From Novosphingobium meiothermophilum (GTDB lineage Bacteria; Pseudomonadota; Alphaproteobacteria; Sphingomonadales; Sphingomonadaceae): 64,000 nucleotides of DNA. The position numbers and the translations under genes are program-made. The notes beneath the pieces were generated by a model. The model saw nothing but the letters and a program-made list of their open reading frames with translations, was not told the origin of the DNA and did no database searches. Location: contig NZ_QGHL01000007.1 of assembly GCF_003171715.1 (NCBI RefSeq), positions 434,001-498,000 of the forward strand, given 5' to 3'. Below, one piece after another: positions 18,946 through 27,981 of this stretch; position 1 is the stretch's first letter, and the number at the start of each line of letters is the position of its first letter.

Positions 18946-19263
18946 ATGCGTTACACCTCATCCCTGTTGGCTGTTGTTGCCAGTTTCTTTCTTGTGTCTT
19001 GCGTCGACAAAGAAGGCAGGGTCAGGAGCAATCTGATTGAGTTCGGTTTTTCGGATTCGGTCGCACGGTGTATGGCCCGGCCGCTGGCGCAGGATCTCAG
19101 CATCGCCCAGTTGCAAAGGCTTGGGGCACTGGCCAAGGCTTTCAAGGCTTCAGATCAGCCGCGCGGCACGCAGCGCGTTCTTGAACGGTTGGCTGGGATG
19201 GGCGATCCGGAAATCATCGGTGTGGTCGGACAGGCCACGCTTGGCTGCATGTTTGCAGGCTGA
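18946..19263 (+). CDS. Small predicted lipoprotein, unknown function
   Basis: 105-aa protein with a hydrophobic leader and a lipobox-like FLVSC (Cys19), so probably lipid-anchored. The mature part is helical with two further cysteines (about residues 44 and 101) that could form a disulfide. AGAGA precedes the ATG. It is convergent with the M48 peptidase gene at 19298, 34 bases away. No family is recognised. Confidence 0.72.
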   Translation: MRYTSSLLAVVASFFLVSCVDKEGRVRSNLIEFGFSDSVARCMARPLAQDLSIAQLQRLGALAKAFKASDQPRGTQRVLERLAGMGDPEIIGVVGQATLGCMFAG

Positions 19264-19297
19264 ACGAAGGCGCGTTGAAGCGGCCGCGCTGGGCGGT

Positions 19298-20890
19298 CTA
19301 TCGCGGCGCCCACACCACAAGCTTCACCGGCCCGGCCGCGGGCAGGCGGTCGGTTGGGCCAAGGCCGTTAAGCGCCCGGAAGCGCTGTTCGCGCAAGTTG
19401 TCATAAGCCATGCGTTCCGACAGTGCAGCGATGGTGTCTCCCGGACGGATTTCGACCACTTTGACCCGCCTTACCCTGACATTTGCGGCTTCCTGCGCCG
19501 ATAGGCGCTGAACCGAAGCGATAATGCTGTCGATTTGTGGTTGTGCTTTCATGCCCTTGTCGATGGCAACAATGCGGATGTAGCCCTGATTGCTCCAGCG
19601 ATAGACCGCGAGCGTGACATCAACCATGGCCGCTTGCGTGCCGGTGCGTGCAGAGCCGGTAGCGCGGACAATGCCGCCAAGATCGGCTACGGACGGCGTT
19701 GGTGGCGCTTTGCCCGGCTTGAACTCGTCGGTCCAGCTTTTGGCGAACAATTGCTCGGCCGTGCCACTTCCGGCGTGCATGGTCATCACAACGATCCCGC
19801 CCGCCTTGTTGGTGAACACGACCTTCTGGCCGTTGCGCATGGCCCAGCCATCGGGAATCGTCAGTGCCAGACCGATTGCCGGATGCCGGAATACGCGCCC
19901 GTCCAGAATGCCGTCGTTCGGTCCGTCGTCAAACAGCATCCCGTCCAGCGCGCGGATATAGGCGGCACGGGCGGCTGGCGATGTGGGCGGGCCGGTAAAA
20001 GTCTGTGCCGCCGTGGTGATAAGGCTCAGCCGCTCCGCATTGACCGGATGCGAACGCAGCCAGTAATCCATCGCGCCTTCGGAGCGTGCGCCGAACTCGG
20101 CATTGTCCAGCTTCTCGTAAAGATCGAGTGCGCGGATGCCGCGATACATGCCCAGCGGGTCCATTCCCAGCTTGGACAGGAACTTGACCCCGCTGATATC
20201 GCACTGATGCTCCTGCGCCCGGTCGAGAACACCCAGCACAAGGTCGCCGGATACCTTGGCCATGTTGCCGACCTCCGGCAGGAAGGTGCCCAGCACCGCC
20301 GCTCCCGCCTTTTGCGGTGTGCGCAGGGCCATATCGATGTTGCCGTGGCGGAAGATCACGTGACCCGCCTCGTGGCCCATAATGCCGATGAGATCTTCCT
20401 CGGTATTCGTCAGTGCAAGAAGCTGGCGCGTGATATAGGCATTTCCATCGGGGTAGGCGAAGGCATTGAGAACCGGCGAGTTCAGAAGCGTCACCCGATA
20501 GCCGCCACGCGGCGCAAACGTGCCCGCTGCCAGCGAGATGCGCGTAATGGCAGACTGGACAAGGGCGGTCTGCGGCCCGGAGAATACGCCGCCATATTCC
20601 TTCAGCATCGCCTCGTGGGCGGGAGAGGTAGCTGGCACGGGTCCGGGCTGCGGAAGGAGATTGGGCAGTTCGAAGCCGTTGGCGCCGGTGCCTCCTGGAA
20701 GCGGCAGCGGCAATTGCGGCAACCCCGGAAAGGGCAGGCCCGGAAATGTCGGACGCGAGGCTGATTGTGACCAGGCCGGCCCGCTCGCCCAAGGCAGCGC
20801 CGCCAATGCCATTGAAATCGCCACGAAGAGCCGGAGCAACTGAGGCCTGCTCTGGCTCCGAGCCAGCAAGATATCTTCCGGCGCCGTCAT
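19298..20890 (-). CDS. M48-family metalloprotease with LysM-like C-terminus
   Basis: 530-aa secreted peptidase. A basic stretch and hydrophobic segment (about 20-40) form a signal peptide or anchor, followed by a Pro/Leu/Gly-rich linker (about 46-70). HEAGH at 173-177 and a downstream EHQCD supply the zinc ligands; the third-ligand motif differs from the usual ExEAD. The C-terminal ~55 residues (RPGDTIAALSERMAY...NGLGP...VKLVVW) repeat the LysM-like tail of the peptidase at 15881-17365, its clear paralogue (shared VTLLNSPV-NAFA-P-G). Its ATG overlaps the stop of the MMPL transporter gene (ATGA), implying joint expression. Confidence 0.87.
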   Translation of the reverse strand: MTAPEDILLARSQSRPQLLRLFVAISMALAALPWASGPAWSQSASRPTFPGLPFPGLPQLPLPLPGGTGANGFELPNLLPQPGPVPATSPAHEAMLKEYGGVFSGPQTALVQSAITRISLAAGTFAPRGGYRVTLLNSPVLNAFAYPDGNAYITRQLLALTNTEEDLIGIMGHEAGHVIFRHGNIDMALRTPQKAGAAVLGTFLPEVGNMAKVSGDLVLGVLDRAQEHQCDISGVKFLSKLGMDPLGMYRGIRALDLYEKLDNAEFGARSEGAMDYWLRSHPVNAERLSLITTAAQTFTGPPTSPAARAAYIRALDGMLFDDGPNDGILDGRVFRHPAIGLALTIPDGWAMRNGQKVVFTNKAGGIVVMTMHAGSGTAEQLFAKSWTDEFKPGKAPPTPSVADLGGIVRATGSARTGTQAAMVDVTLAVYRWSNQGYIRIVAIDKGMKAQPQIDSIIASVQRLSAQEAANVRVRRVKVVEIRPGDTIAALSERMAYDNLREQRFRALNGLGPTDRLPAAGPVKLVVWAPR

Positions 20891-23322
20891 GCTTGCTTCT
20901 CCATCATTGCCTTGCGGCCAAGCTGTCTGTCGGCAAACAGGGCGAGCATGGCCGGCGTTGCCGTCAGGTCGAACAGAACAGCCGCCAGGATCGACGCGGC
21001 AATCATCCAGGATTGCTGCGCGGTCAGGGCAAACTGGCTGAAGCCCAGCAGCGCAAAGCCGCTGGCGAGCACCACGCTTGTCACGACGATTGGCGTGCTC
21101 ACCTGCGCCATGGTCAACGCCGTGGCGGTTGCCGCATCCAGTCCTTGCCGCACAAGGCGGTCGAACTTCATGAAAATGTGGGTCGTATCATCCACCACGA
21201 TGCCCAGCGCCACGCTCAGCACGGTTGTGGCGGCGAGGTTCAGTTCACCCGAAATCCAGCCCCAGGCGCCGAACACAAGCGCGACCGGCAGAACATTCGG
21301 GGCAAGGCTGAGCAGTGCCTGTCGGCCGCTGCGAAAGGCAAAAGCCATGCAAATGGTAATGCTGATGATCGTCAGCACCGTTCCCTGCGCCGTATTGGCG
21401 ATGTTGTCCTCGCCAAGCCGGGCAAAGACCACGGCCGCGCCGCCCGCAAGGGTCGGCCGGTCGGGAATGGTTCGCGCTGCGGCAGCCCTGACTTCATCGA
21501 CAACGCGCAGAAGATCGCCGTTGCTGGAAACGCCTGCATCGACAGTGCGCAGCAGATAGGACCGCTTGCCCGCTTCGAATGGCGAGGCAACACCTGCGTC
21601 CTCAAGCATGGCAACCGAAGGCACTGCAACGTCGATTGCCTCTGCGGCCTGCGCTGTGCTTATGACCAGGCTGGACCTGTCCGATGTGGCGCCATCTGCT
21701 GCTTGTTCAAAGGCGCTGCGCAACTGCGAGGGCGTAAGCGCGGCGCGAACGCCGGTCATCCGCGCCAAGTCCCGGTCGAACGTCTGTTGTCGCTCGATAA
21801 GCTCGGACGCCACCGGCCATCCACTGGCAGCCTCGCGATCGGCGTTGTCAGCCTCGGTGGCGATACTGAACGACTGGACGGCGGTGTAATCACGGTTCAG
21901 CAGATCGAGGCCCTTCCTGAACTCGGCCCTTGGCGAAAACCATCCGGCCATCGAATCGTGCAGGAAGCTGTTGGCGATACCCGGAAGAAGCAGCGCTGAG
22001 ATGGCCAGCGTTGCCAGCAATACGCGGGGTGGATGGCGGCTGCACAGCGCGCCCAGCCGGTCGAGCGCACGGATGCTGGAATGGCCAAGCCCCTTGCCGC
22101 TTTGTCCGGTGCCCAGAACGAGTGCTGGCACGACTGTCAGGGTAAGGAAAACGGCGAAGAATGCGCCGAAGATCATGACAAGGCCCATCGTCCGCACGGC
22201 CGGAGAACTGTTGTAAAGCAGGACGGCCTCACCGATGGCGGTTGTCGCGCTGGTGGTGCAGATGGCCCAGAAGTTGTGATCGAGCGTGTGTTCGAGCGCC
22301 TCGATGCGGGTGGCGCCTTCGCCAAGCCGCAAGGAGAAGCCGCTGATCACGTGCAGCGCTTCGGCGACAGACAGCGTGGCCACCAGCAGAAGTCCCGAAA
22401 AGACCAGAATGGTTACTGGCGCACCTGTCCAGCAGAGCGTTCCGAGCGCTGCAATGCACGCCGCAATGCTGATGCCCAGCACGATGGCAGCCTGCGCCAT
22501 GCTGCGAAACAGCGCGAAGAGAAGGACGAAGAACAGCACAAGCCCGACCGGAGCAAGCCGCATTGCGTCTTCCGAAAGGATCTCCGCCAGCGCGCTGTCG
22601 AACAGCGCCGGTCCCACAAGCGTAACCTGATCGCCGCCACGCAAGCCCTGAACATCGACCCGTGCATTCGCCACGGCATCCTTTAGGGCCGCGAGGCGCG
22701 CCTGCCGCTCGCTGCCATCCTTTCCCATATTGACTGCCAGCAGGACCAGAGCGCTGCTGCCGTCGCGTGCCACGAGGCGTCCACCCAGCGAAGGCAGAGC
22801 TGCCGCATCGCCGCGCATCCGCGCGAAACCGGCATCTTCCAGCAATCCGTCGGGATGAATGAAGGGCACGATGCGGTAGCGGTCGCGATCTGATGCCGCC
22901 GTGCCGGAGTCACTCAGCCTTACCAGCTTGCGAGCGGTCAGCAGGGACTTCTGCTGGTCCACATGCGGCATTCGTGAAGCAAGATCAGCCAGCTTGGCAA
23001 GTTGCAGAAGGCTGGTGGATTCGAAGACCTGGCCCGATTCCGGCCGGTAGATGATTGCAAGCGATTCCCGGCCGCCTGCAGTGATCGATGCAAGCTGATC
23101 GGACAGGCTCAGCTCGGCGTTGCCGGCATCAACGAACCTGCGATAGTCGTGCTGTATCTCCAGCGAACGCAGTCCCATCCCGGCAATGACGCAGACCAGC
23201 AGCGCAACGCCCAGCATCGCCCACCGCATCCGGACGATGAAGCGGGCAATCCGCTGCGACAGCAAGAAGGGGCCTGCCTGATCGCCGGACGCATTTGGCG
23301 GCGTTGAAGATGCGATGTTCAC
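20887..23322 (-). CDS. MMPL/RND-superfamily transporter
   Basis: 811-aa inner-membrane exporter of the MMPL type, related to hopanoid and lipid transporters. TM1 lies at about 32-52, a periplasmic domain at 53-240, five TM helices at about 240-400, then the repeated half: TM7 near 425, a second periplasmic domain and a five-helix bundle (about 655-790) including VVDDTTHIFMKFDRL, a typical proton-relay segment. The start is GTG at 23322. It precedes and overlaps the M48 peptidase gene. The presumed cargo is lipid-like; I infer this only from the family. Confidence 0.87.
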   Translation of the reverse strand: MNIASSTPPNASGDQAGPFLLSQRIARFIVRMRWAMLGVALLVCVIAGMGLRSLEIQHDYRRFVDAGNAELSLSDQLASITAGGRESLAIIYRPESGQVFESTSLLQLAKLADLASRMPHVDQQKSLLTARKLVRLSDSGTAASDRDRYRIVPFIHPDGLLEDAGFARMRGDAAALPSLGGRLVARDGSSALVLLAVNMGKDGSERQARLAALKDAVANARVDVQGLRGGDQVTLVGPALFDSALAEILSEDAMRLAPVGLVLFFVLLFALFRSMAQAAIVLGISIAACIAALGTLCWTGAPVTILVFSGLLLVATLSVAEALHVISGFSLRLGEGATRIEALEHTLDHNFWAICTTSATTAIGEAVLLYNSSPAVRTMGLVMIFGAFFAVFLTLTVVPALVLGTGQSGKGLGHSSIRALDRLGALCSRHPPRVLLATLAISALLLPGIANSFLHDSMAGWFSPRAEFRKGLDLLNRDYTAVQSFSIATEADNADREAASGWPVASELIERQQTFDRDLARMTGVRAALTPSQLRSAFEQAADGATSDRSSLVISTAQAAEAIDVAVPSVAMLEDAGVASPFEAGKRSYLLRTVDAGVSSNGDLLRVVDEVRAAAARTIPDRPTLAGGAAVVFARLGEDNIANTAQGTVLTIISITICMAFAFRSGRQALLSLAPNVLPVALVFGAWGWISGELNLAATTVLSVALGIVVDDTTHIFMKFDRLVRQGLDAATATALTMAQVSTPIVVTSVVLASGFALLGFSQFALTAQQSWMIAASILAAVLFDLTATPAMLALFADRQLGRKAMMEKQA

Positions 23323-23355
23323 GCGCGATGGGCCGTCAGCGCCTCCGGTGATCGG

Positions 23356-24375
23356 TCAGGCAATTTCCGGCACCCCATCGGGCATGATGCAGGATTTTAC
23401 CGAGGGCGATTCCTGTTTGTTCGTGGCTTCGTTGCGAATGGTCACGGTCGATTCCGAACAGGGCACTTCAACCTTCACCGAAGCGCTCTTGTAGGTCTGG
23501 CCGCTGATCGTCTGTTCTTCGGCGGGCGGTGTTGCTTCGGTCCAACCGGCCGCACGCGCCCAGCCAGAGGCGACATAACCCTGCTCAGGGTCCTGCCTTG
23601 CAACAAGCAGCCAGTTGCCATTGTCTGCCGACCCCATGACGAATGCGGGCGTCTTGGGCTGGAGGCTGGACAAGGGCTTGCGCGCGGCTGCGGTCGATGG
23701 GTTCAGCGGCATGGCCGCAGCGGGTTGCCGAAAACCGCCAATTGCCCGCAAGGTGCCTGCGGGCGGCGATACAGTTTCAAGCATGGCAAGCTGCACTTCG
23801 CGCGGCTCATAGACTGGCTCGCCCTTGGGTTCGGCCAGCGCACAGCCATTCTTGAGCGCAATCGATACGGGACGCTGCGTCAGTGCGGCCTTGTAGCTGG
23901 CTTCCGCAACCTTGCGCTCGTCCGATTTCTCGATCAGTTTTCCAAGGGCAAATCCTGCCGCGCCACCGATGGCGCCATACTTGGCAATGCAGCCCGCGCT
24001 GGCTCCGCCCCTTTCGTTCTTGCACAGTTGCGAGCCGATGACCCCGCCCAGAATTGCGCCGCCGATTGCGCCGAAAAGGCCCGCGTTCTTCTTCTTCTTT
24101 GGCTTGGCTTCATCGGCGATCTTCTTTTCCTGCAACTTTTGCAGACAAGGTGATGTTTCTGCCGAAGCTGCAACTTCTGCGGAGGAAGGGTTCTGTGCTG
24201 CGGAGCCAGAGGCACTTGCACTGCCGGCCGACAAGCTGCGCACTGCGGATTGCGCCGCCGCCGAAGGGATGACCAAGGCTGCATTGCTGTTCTCGACGAT
24301 TCGGCCGTCAATATTTGCCGAAACGACCGCAGCGCAAACGAAGCTGCTGATTGCTATGGAAATATTCTTTCCCAT
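23356..24375 (-). CDS. Exported glycine-zipper protein, unknown function
   Basis: 339 aa starting MGKNISIAIS with a signal peptide to about residue 22. A lysine-rich stretch (KPKKKK) precedes a glycine zipper GLFGAIGGAILGGVIGS and a second GAIGGAAGFALG, the type of paired small-residue helices found in 17-kDa surface antigens and other membrane-inserting proteins. The C-terminal half has an SH3-like look (GNWLLVARQ...GYVASGWARA). The frame is open to 24465, but the ATG at 24375 creates the signal peptide. It lies 33 bases ahead of the MMPL gene in the same direction, so it probably heads that operon. Confidence 0.75.
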   Translation of the reverse strand: MGKNISIAISSFVCAAVVSANIDGRIVENSNAALVIPSAAAQSAVRSLSAGSASASGSAAQNPSSAEVAASAETSPCLQKLQEKKIADEAKPKKKKNAGLFGAIGGAILGGVIGSQLCKNERGGASAGCIAKYGAIGGAAGFALGKLIEKSDERKVAEASYKAALTQRPVSIALKNGCALAEPKGEPVYEPREVQLAMLETVSPPAGTLRAIGGFRQPAAAMPLNPSTAAARKPLSSLQPKTPAFVMGSADNGNWLLVARQDPEQGYVASGWARAAGWTEATPPAEEQTISGQTYKSASVKVEVPCSESTVTIRNEATNKQESPSVKSCIMPDGVPEIA

Positions 24376-24411
24376 GACGCTTTTTTGCCCCCGAAGCGCG
24401 AAACTGATCCG

Positions 24412-24440
24412 AATATGAGTGAATGATATTGGTGAGTCCA
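24412..24440 (-). promoter_or_regulatory. Candidate sigma-70 promoter for the glycine-zipper/MMPL/M48 unit
   Basis: On the minus strand TGGACT and CATATT are separated by 17 bases, each 4/6 to the -35 and -10 consensus, about 30 bases before the ATG at 24375. The whole divergent gap 24376-24549 is markedly AT-rich against its surroundings, consistent with back-to-back promoters. A plus-strand TTGACG at 24485 may serve the divergent gene. Sequence match only. Confidence 0.35.
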
Positions 24441-24549
24441 CGGCCAAGATAAGCTTTTTTGTCATGGATCACCGTCAGAAGTGCTTGACGAAGGTTTTAA
24501 ACTTGCGATCTTCAAGAAGTTCATTTGATCCGTTTTGGGGGTGTCGCCG

Positions 24550-25485
24550 ATGCGCAGCCGGTTCTCTTGCGATCCTCGCAGAAATTACACTTTCTTTACA
24601 ATGGGAGGTATTGCCAGCATTGCTGCGCTTATGGCCATGCCGGGTGCAATTTCGGCGCAGAAAGCCTTGCCGGGAAAACTGATCGGCCGTTCCGGAGCGG
24701 ATCTGGCAGCCTATGCCGAAGCTCCGGTCTGCGCCGAGAGGGTGGTCGTGACGATCGTGGGGCAGAAACCGGATCTGTTCAAAGGCGGCATTTCACCCGC
24801 GGCCCGTTTCTTCGGCGCCGTCCGCGCAGGCCACAGCCTTTCCTGTCCCAAGATGCAGCGGATGGTGGCCAAGGGGATAAACAACGACAAGGTGATCTTT
24901 TCCGGCATGGCAGATCGCAGCAACAACTGGGAAGCGGTGATCCTTGGCGCCACAGTGCTGGACGTGAGCGCCGAGAACGCTCTTGCCGCCCAGAAGGGGC
25001 CAAGCGAACGTTCGGTCTTCCTCAAATCACCCAATCTGGTTGACGCGCATACCGTTGTGGCAACAGCCAAATCCGTGCGCTACCTTTGCCATGATCCTTC
25101 GCCCAAGGGATGCGGCATCGTCTCCGAGTTTGCCGAGAGCGCTGGCGGTGTCGTGACCGTCACGAACCGATATCCGCTAAGCGCCGCCGGAACGGTGGCG
25201 GTGGTTTCGACCACGGCGCAGTATCGCGACGGATTGCTTTGCGCCGATGCCCAATCCTCGAACGTGAAGATCGAAGACGCGCGCATGAGCCCGGAGGCGC
25301 GCAACGACTACATGGAGCAGGTGCGCGACCGCATGCGTTCAAGCGGGGATGTCTGCACGGGCTTTTCCGGCAATGTCCGCACCGGGTTGACAGTGAATGC
25401 CTTCAGCACGGTCGGCCGCAAGCTTGGTGAGCCTACTGCCGCGCGCTTCCAGCCAAATCTGCCCAATCTGGCATTCGCCCAATGA
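24550..25485 (+). CDS. Exported hypothetical protein (311 aa)
   Basis: Not recognised. The Arg-containing N-terminus and the hydrophobic run GGIASIAALMAMPGAISA look like a signal peptide cleaved after about residue 36. The mature part has several cysteines and appears beta-rich. Possible starts are TTG 24535, ATG 24550 (chosen) and ATG 24601; the last would give a shorter signal peptide but lacks a ribosome site. Its stop overlaps the next gene (ATGA), and it is divergent from the glycine-zipper gene. Confidence 0.7.
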   Translation: MRSRFSCDPRRNYTFFTMGGIASIAALMAMPGAISAQKALPGKLIGRSGADLAAYAEAPVCAERVVVTIVGQKPDLFKGGISPAARFFGAVRAGHSLSCPKMQRMVAKGINNDKVIFSGMADRSNNWEAVILGATVLDVSAENALAAQKGPSERSVFLKSPNLVDAHTVVATAKSVRYLCHDPSPKGCGIVSEFAESAGGVVTVTNRYPLSAAGTVAVVSTTAQYRDGLLCADAQSSNVKIEDARMSPEARNDYMEQVRDRMRSSGDVCTGFSGNVRTGLTVNAFSTVGRKLGEPTAARFQPNLPNLAFAQ

Positions 25486-26621
25486 TGTCTGGCGAAGAAG
25501 GCGCCTTGCGTTCGGCGACTGGCCGGACTGTCGCCGCGGTGGCGGCACTGGCGGCTGCTTTCGGGGGAGACGCATCCGCGCTCGCACGTGCTGGAAACCC
25601 GGAGCGGGAGATTGCCGAATCGCGTTCGGGCGCTCTTGCCGGACTTTCGGTGGTCGAGGCACGGCGCTGTCCTGCCTTTGGCGAAACAGGCTACGTCGAA
25701 GGAATTGGCGACAGCACACAGTTGCGCAATGCCCGGCTTGGCGAAATTGATTTCGTCCGATCCGGCCTTTCCTCGCTCGGACAGATTGCCGGGGACGGCC
25801 GCCTTTCCGCTGCGGGGCGACAGCAACTGATGGCACTTGGCAGCTGGAACGTGGTCTCCTCGCTCACCAACTGGACCATGCTGTCTATTGCCGAGCAGGC
25901 TCTGGTCGATCCGCAAGTCGTGCCTGGCGGACCGTTTCCGCTCTCCCTGATCGACAGCGCGTCAGCCGAAATGTCTCGCCTCGATCTGCGATACCTTGCG
26001 CCGGAAGCAGGTGCGGCGGTCCAGCGCTTGCGAACCGCTCTGGGCCGCTGCGCGGCGACAAGTTATCAATCTCTTCTCGCCCGCAACGAAAGCAGCTTCG
26101 CCTCAGAGGTCGAGCGCGCGCGCAGCACGGAGGAGCTGAACGCACTGGCCGCGCGCTATCAGCTTTCCAGAGCATCGACGGAACCGGCCGCAAAGGCATT
26201 TCTCGATCGGATCGAAGCGCGAAGAGCAAAGCTGGCCGCGCTGGTGCGCGCGCCGCGTGCTCCCGCCGGAACGCGGCCTGCCGCTGTTGGTGCTGCTGCC
26301 TTCACACCGGTGCAAATGGAAACGGCCCGCCGTTTCGCGCGCGCAGCCTCAAGCGGCAACGAACAGGGGGCGCTCAAGGAACTGGCGGAGGATGTGGTGA
26401 TGTCCACCCCAAGCGGCACCTATCGGGGCAGGAGCGAGGTGGCCGCCGCTGTGCGCGAGCAGAACAAGAGCGGCAAGTCCGGCTCGATGGGTGAGCCGTT
26501 CGGCGATGCGCGCGGTATCGGCATGCGCGGACGCGTCGGCAGCTTTGGCGTCACCAGCAGGCTGGGTTTCAACGCCGAGAACAAGATCAATCGCATCAAC
26601 GTGAGCCTCGGCTCGAACTGA
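25482..26621 (+). CDS. Exported hypothetical protein with NTF2/SnoaL-like C-terminal domain
   Basis: 379-aa protein translationally coupled to the 311-aa gene by ATGA. The N-terminus (about 14-34) is hydrophobic, probably a signal peptide. The central part is helical with scattered cysteines. The last ~100 residues (ARRFARAASSGNEQGALKEL, then DVVMSTPSGTYRG) have the layout of an NTF2-like/SnoaL fold, a small-molecule-binding cup. That assignment is by eye. Function unknown. Confidence 0.7.
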   Translation: MMSGEEGALRSATGRTVAAVAALAAAFGGDASALARAGNPEREIAESRSGALAGLSVVEARRCPAFGETGYVEGIGDSTQLRNARLGEIDFVRSGLSSLGQIAGDGRLSAAGRQQLMALGSWNVVSSLTNWTMLSIAEQALVDPQVVPGGPFPLSLIDSASAEMSRLDLRYLAPEAGAAVQRLRTALGRCAATSYQSLLARNESSFASEVERARSTEELNALAARYQLSRASTEPAAKAFLDRIEARRAKLAALVRAPRAPAGTRPAAVGAAAFTPVQMETARRFARAASSGNEQGALKELAEDVVMSTPSGTYRGRSEVAAAVREQNKSGKSGSMGEPFGDARGIGMRGRVGSFGVTSRLGFNAENKINRINVSLGSN

Positions 26622-26733
26622 AGCCGACATCGGCATCCGGTGAAGGAGAGCACTCACGCACTGGGCCATGTAACCAATCTGGTTTCCATAAATCGAATAG
26701 GTATCCATTCGCGTTTCAGTTGTCGCAAGAGCG

Positions 26734-26761
26734 TTGCGAACTGCGGGCGGTAGGGTATAGG
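26734..26761 (+). promoter_or_regulatory. Candidate promoter upstream of pdhA
   Basis: TTGCGA and TATAGG separated by 16 bases in the 198-base gap before pdhA, giving a leader of about 50 bases. Weak match; no operator is evident. Confidence 0.3.
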
Positions 26762-26819
26762 CAAGCCGTGCGTTCTGGAAATTGCAGAACGTGAGGCTGC
26801 CAGAAAAGGAAACCCAGAC

Positions 26820-27980
26820 TTGGCAAAGTCCGCCAGGCCCAGCGCCCCCAAATCCGCCGCCAAGACACCCCGCAGACCCGCCGCGCGCAGCGCTTCTTCC
26901 GCTGCGGCAAGCGCAGCGCAAGCCGAACCGGTTATTGCATCGTCCGTTGCCGAAGAGGCCGCTTTTGCGCTGCGCAGCCTGCAGCAGGCCCATGCCAACA
27001 ACAAGCGCTACGATGCCAGCGACGAGGAACTGCTCAAGTTCTACGAGCAGATGGTTCTGATTCGCCGGTTCGAGGAAAAGGCGGGCCAGCTTTACGGACT
27101 AGGCCTGATCGGCGGTTTCTGCCACCTCTACATTGGTCAGGAAGCGGTCGCCGTCGGGCTGCAATCAGCCCTCAAGGAAGGGCATGACAGCGTCATCACC
27201 GGCTATCGCGATCATGGACACATGCTGGCCTACGGCATCGACCCCAAGGTCATCATGGCCGAACTGACCGGGCGCGGCGCGGGCATCTCGCGGGGCAAGG
27301 GCGGCTCGATGCACATGTTCAGCACCGAGCACAAGTTCTACGGCGGTCACGGGATCGTGGGCGCGCAGGTGCCATTGGGGGCCGGACTTGCCTTTGCGCA
27401 CAAGTATCGCGGCGACGGCGGCGTCTGCATGGCCTATTTCGGTGATGGCGCGGCCAATCAGGGGCAGGTTTACGAGACCTTCAACATGGCGGCGCTGTGG
27501 AAGCTTCCGATCATCTTCGTGGTCGAGAACAACGGTTATGCCATGGGCACGGCGGTGCGTCGCGGCTCTGCGGAAACCCACTTCTATCGCCGTGGCACCG
27601 CGTTCCGCATTCCCGGCATGGACGTGAATGGCATGGACGTGCTGGAAGTGCGCCAGGCGGCCGAAGTTGCGCTTGAATATGTGCGTGCAGGCAACGGTCC
27701 AGTGCTCATGGAACTCAAGACCTATCGCTATCGCGGCCACTCGATGTCAGATCCCGCCAAGTATCGCAGCCGTGAGGAAGTGCAGGAAATGCGCGACAAT
27801 CACGACCCGATCGAAGGCGCCAAGGCCGAATTGCTGAAGCGCGGCGTGGCAGAGGAGAAGATCAAGGAAATCGACAAGCGCATTCGCCAGATTGTCGCGG
27901 AATCGGCAGACTTTGCCGAAACCTCACCTGAGCCGGACTTGGCCGAACTCTACACCGACGTTCTGGTGGAGACCTACTGA
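26820..27980 (+). CDS. pdhA: Pyruvate dehydrogenase E1 component subunit alpha
   Basis: 386-aa E1-alpha that with PdhB decarboxylates pyruvate using thiamine diphosphate. The TPP-binding motif is [12 protein letters not shown]...VVENN, and [16 protein letters not shown] is the flexible loop that is phosphorylated in mitochondrial homologues. The first ~45 residues are a low-complexity Ala/Ser/Lys/Pro extension. The start is apparently TTG at 26820, with AAAAGGA upstream; no in-frame ATG precedes the conserved region. pdhB follows after a single base. Confidence 0.94.
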   Translation: MAKSARPSAPKSAAKTPRRPAARSASSAAASAAQAEPVIASSVAEEAAFALRSLQQAHANNKRYDASDEELLKFYEQMVLIRRFEEKAGQLYGLGLIGGFCHLYIGQEAVAVGLQSALKEGHDSVITGYRDHGHMLAYGIDPKVIMAELTGRGAGISRGKGGSMHMFSTEHKFYGGHGIVGAQVPLGAGLAFAHKYRGDGGVCMAYFGDGAANQGQVYETFNMAALWKLPIIFVVENNGYAMGTAVRRGSAETHFYRRGTAFRIPGMDVNGMDVLEVRQAAEVALEYVRAGNGPVLMELKTYRYRGHSMSDPAKYRSREEVQEMRDNHDPIEGAKAELLKRGVAEEKIKEIDKRIRQIVAESADFAETSPEPDLAELYTDVLVETY

Positions 27981-27981
27981 A

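Noticed and set aside
18703..26621. Genomic island integrated at tRNA-Arg
   Set aside because: No integrase, no repeat of the tRNA 3' end further along, and coding composition is like the surroundings.
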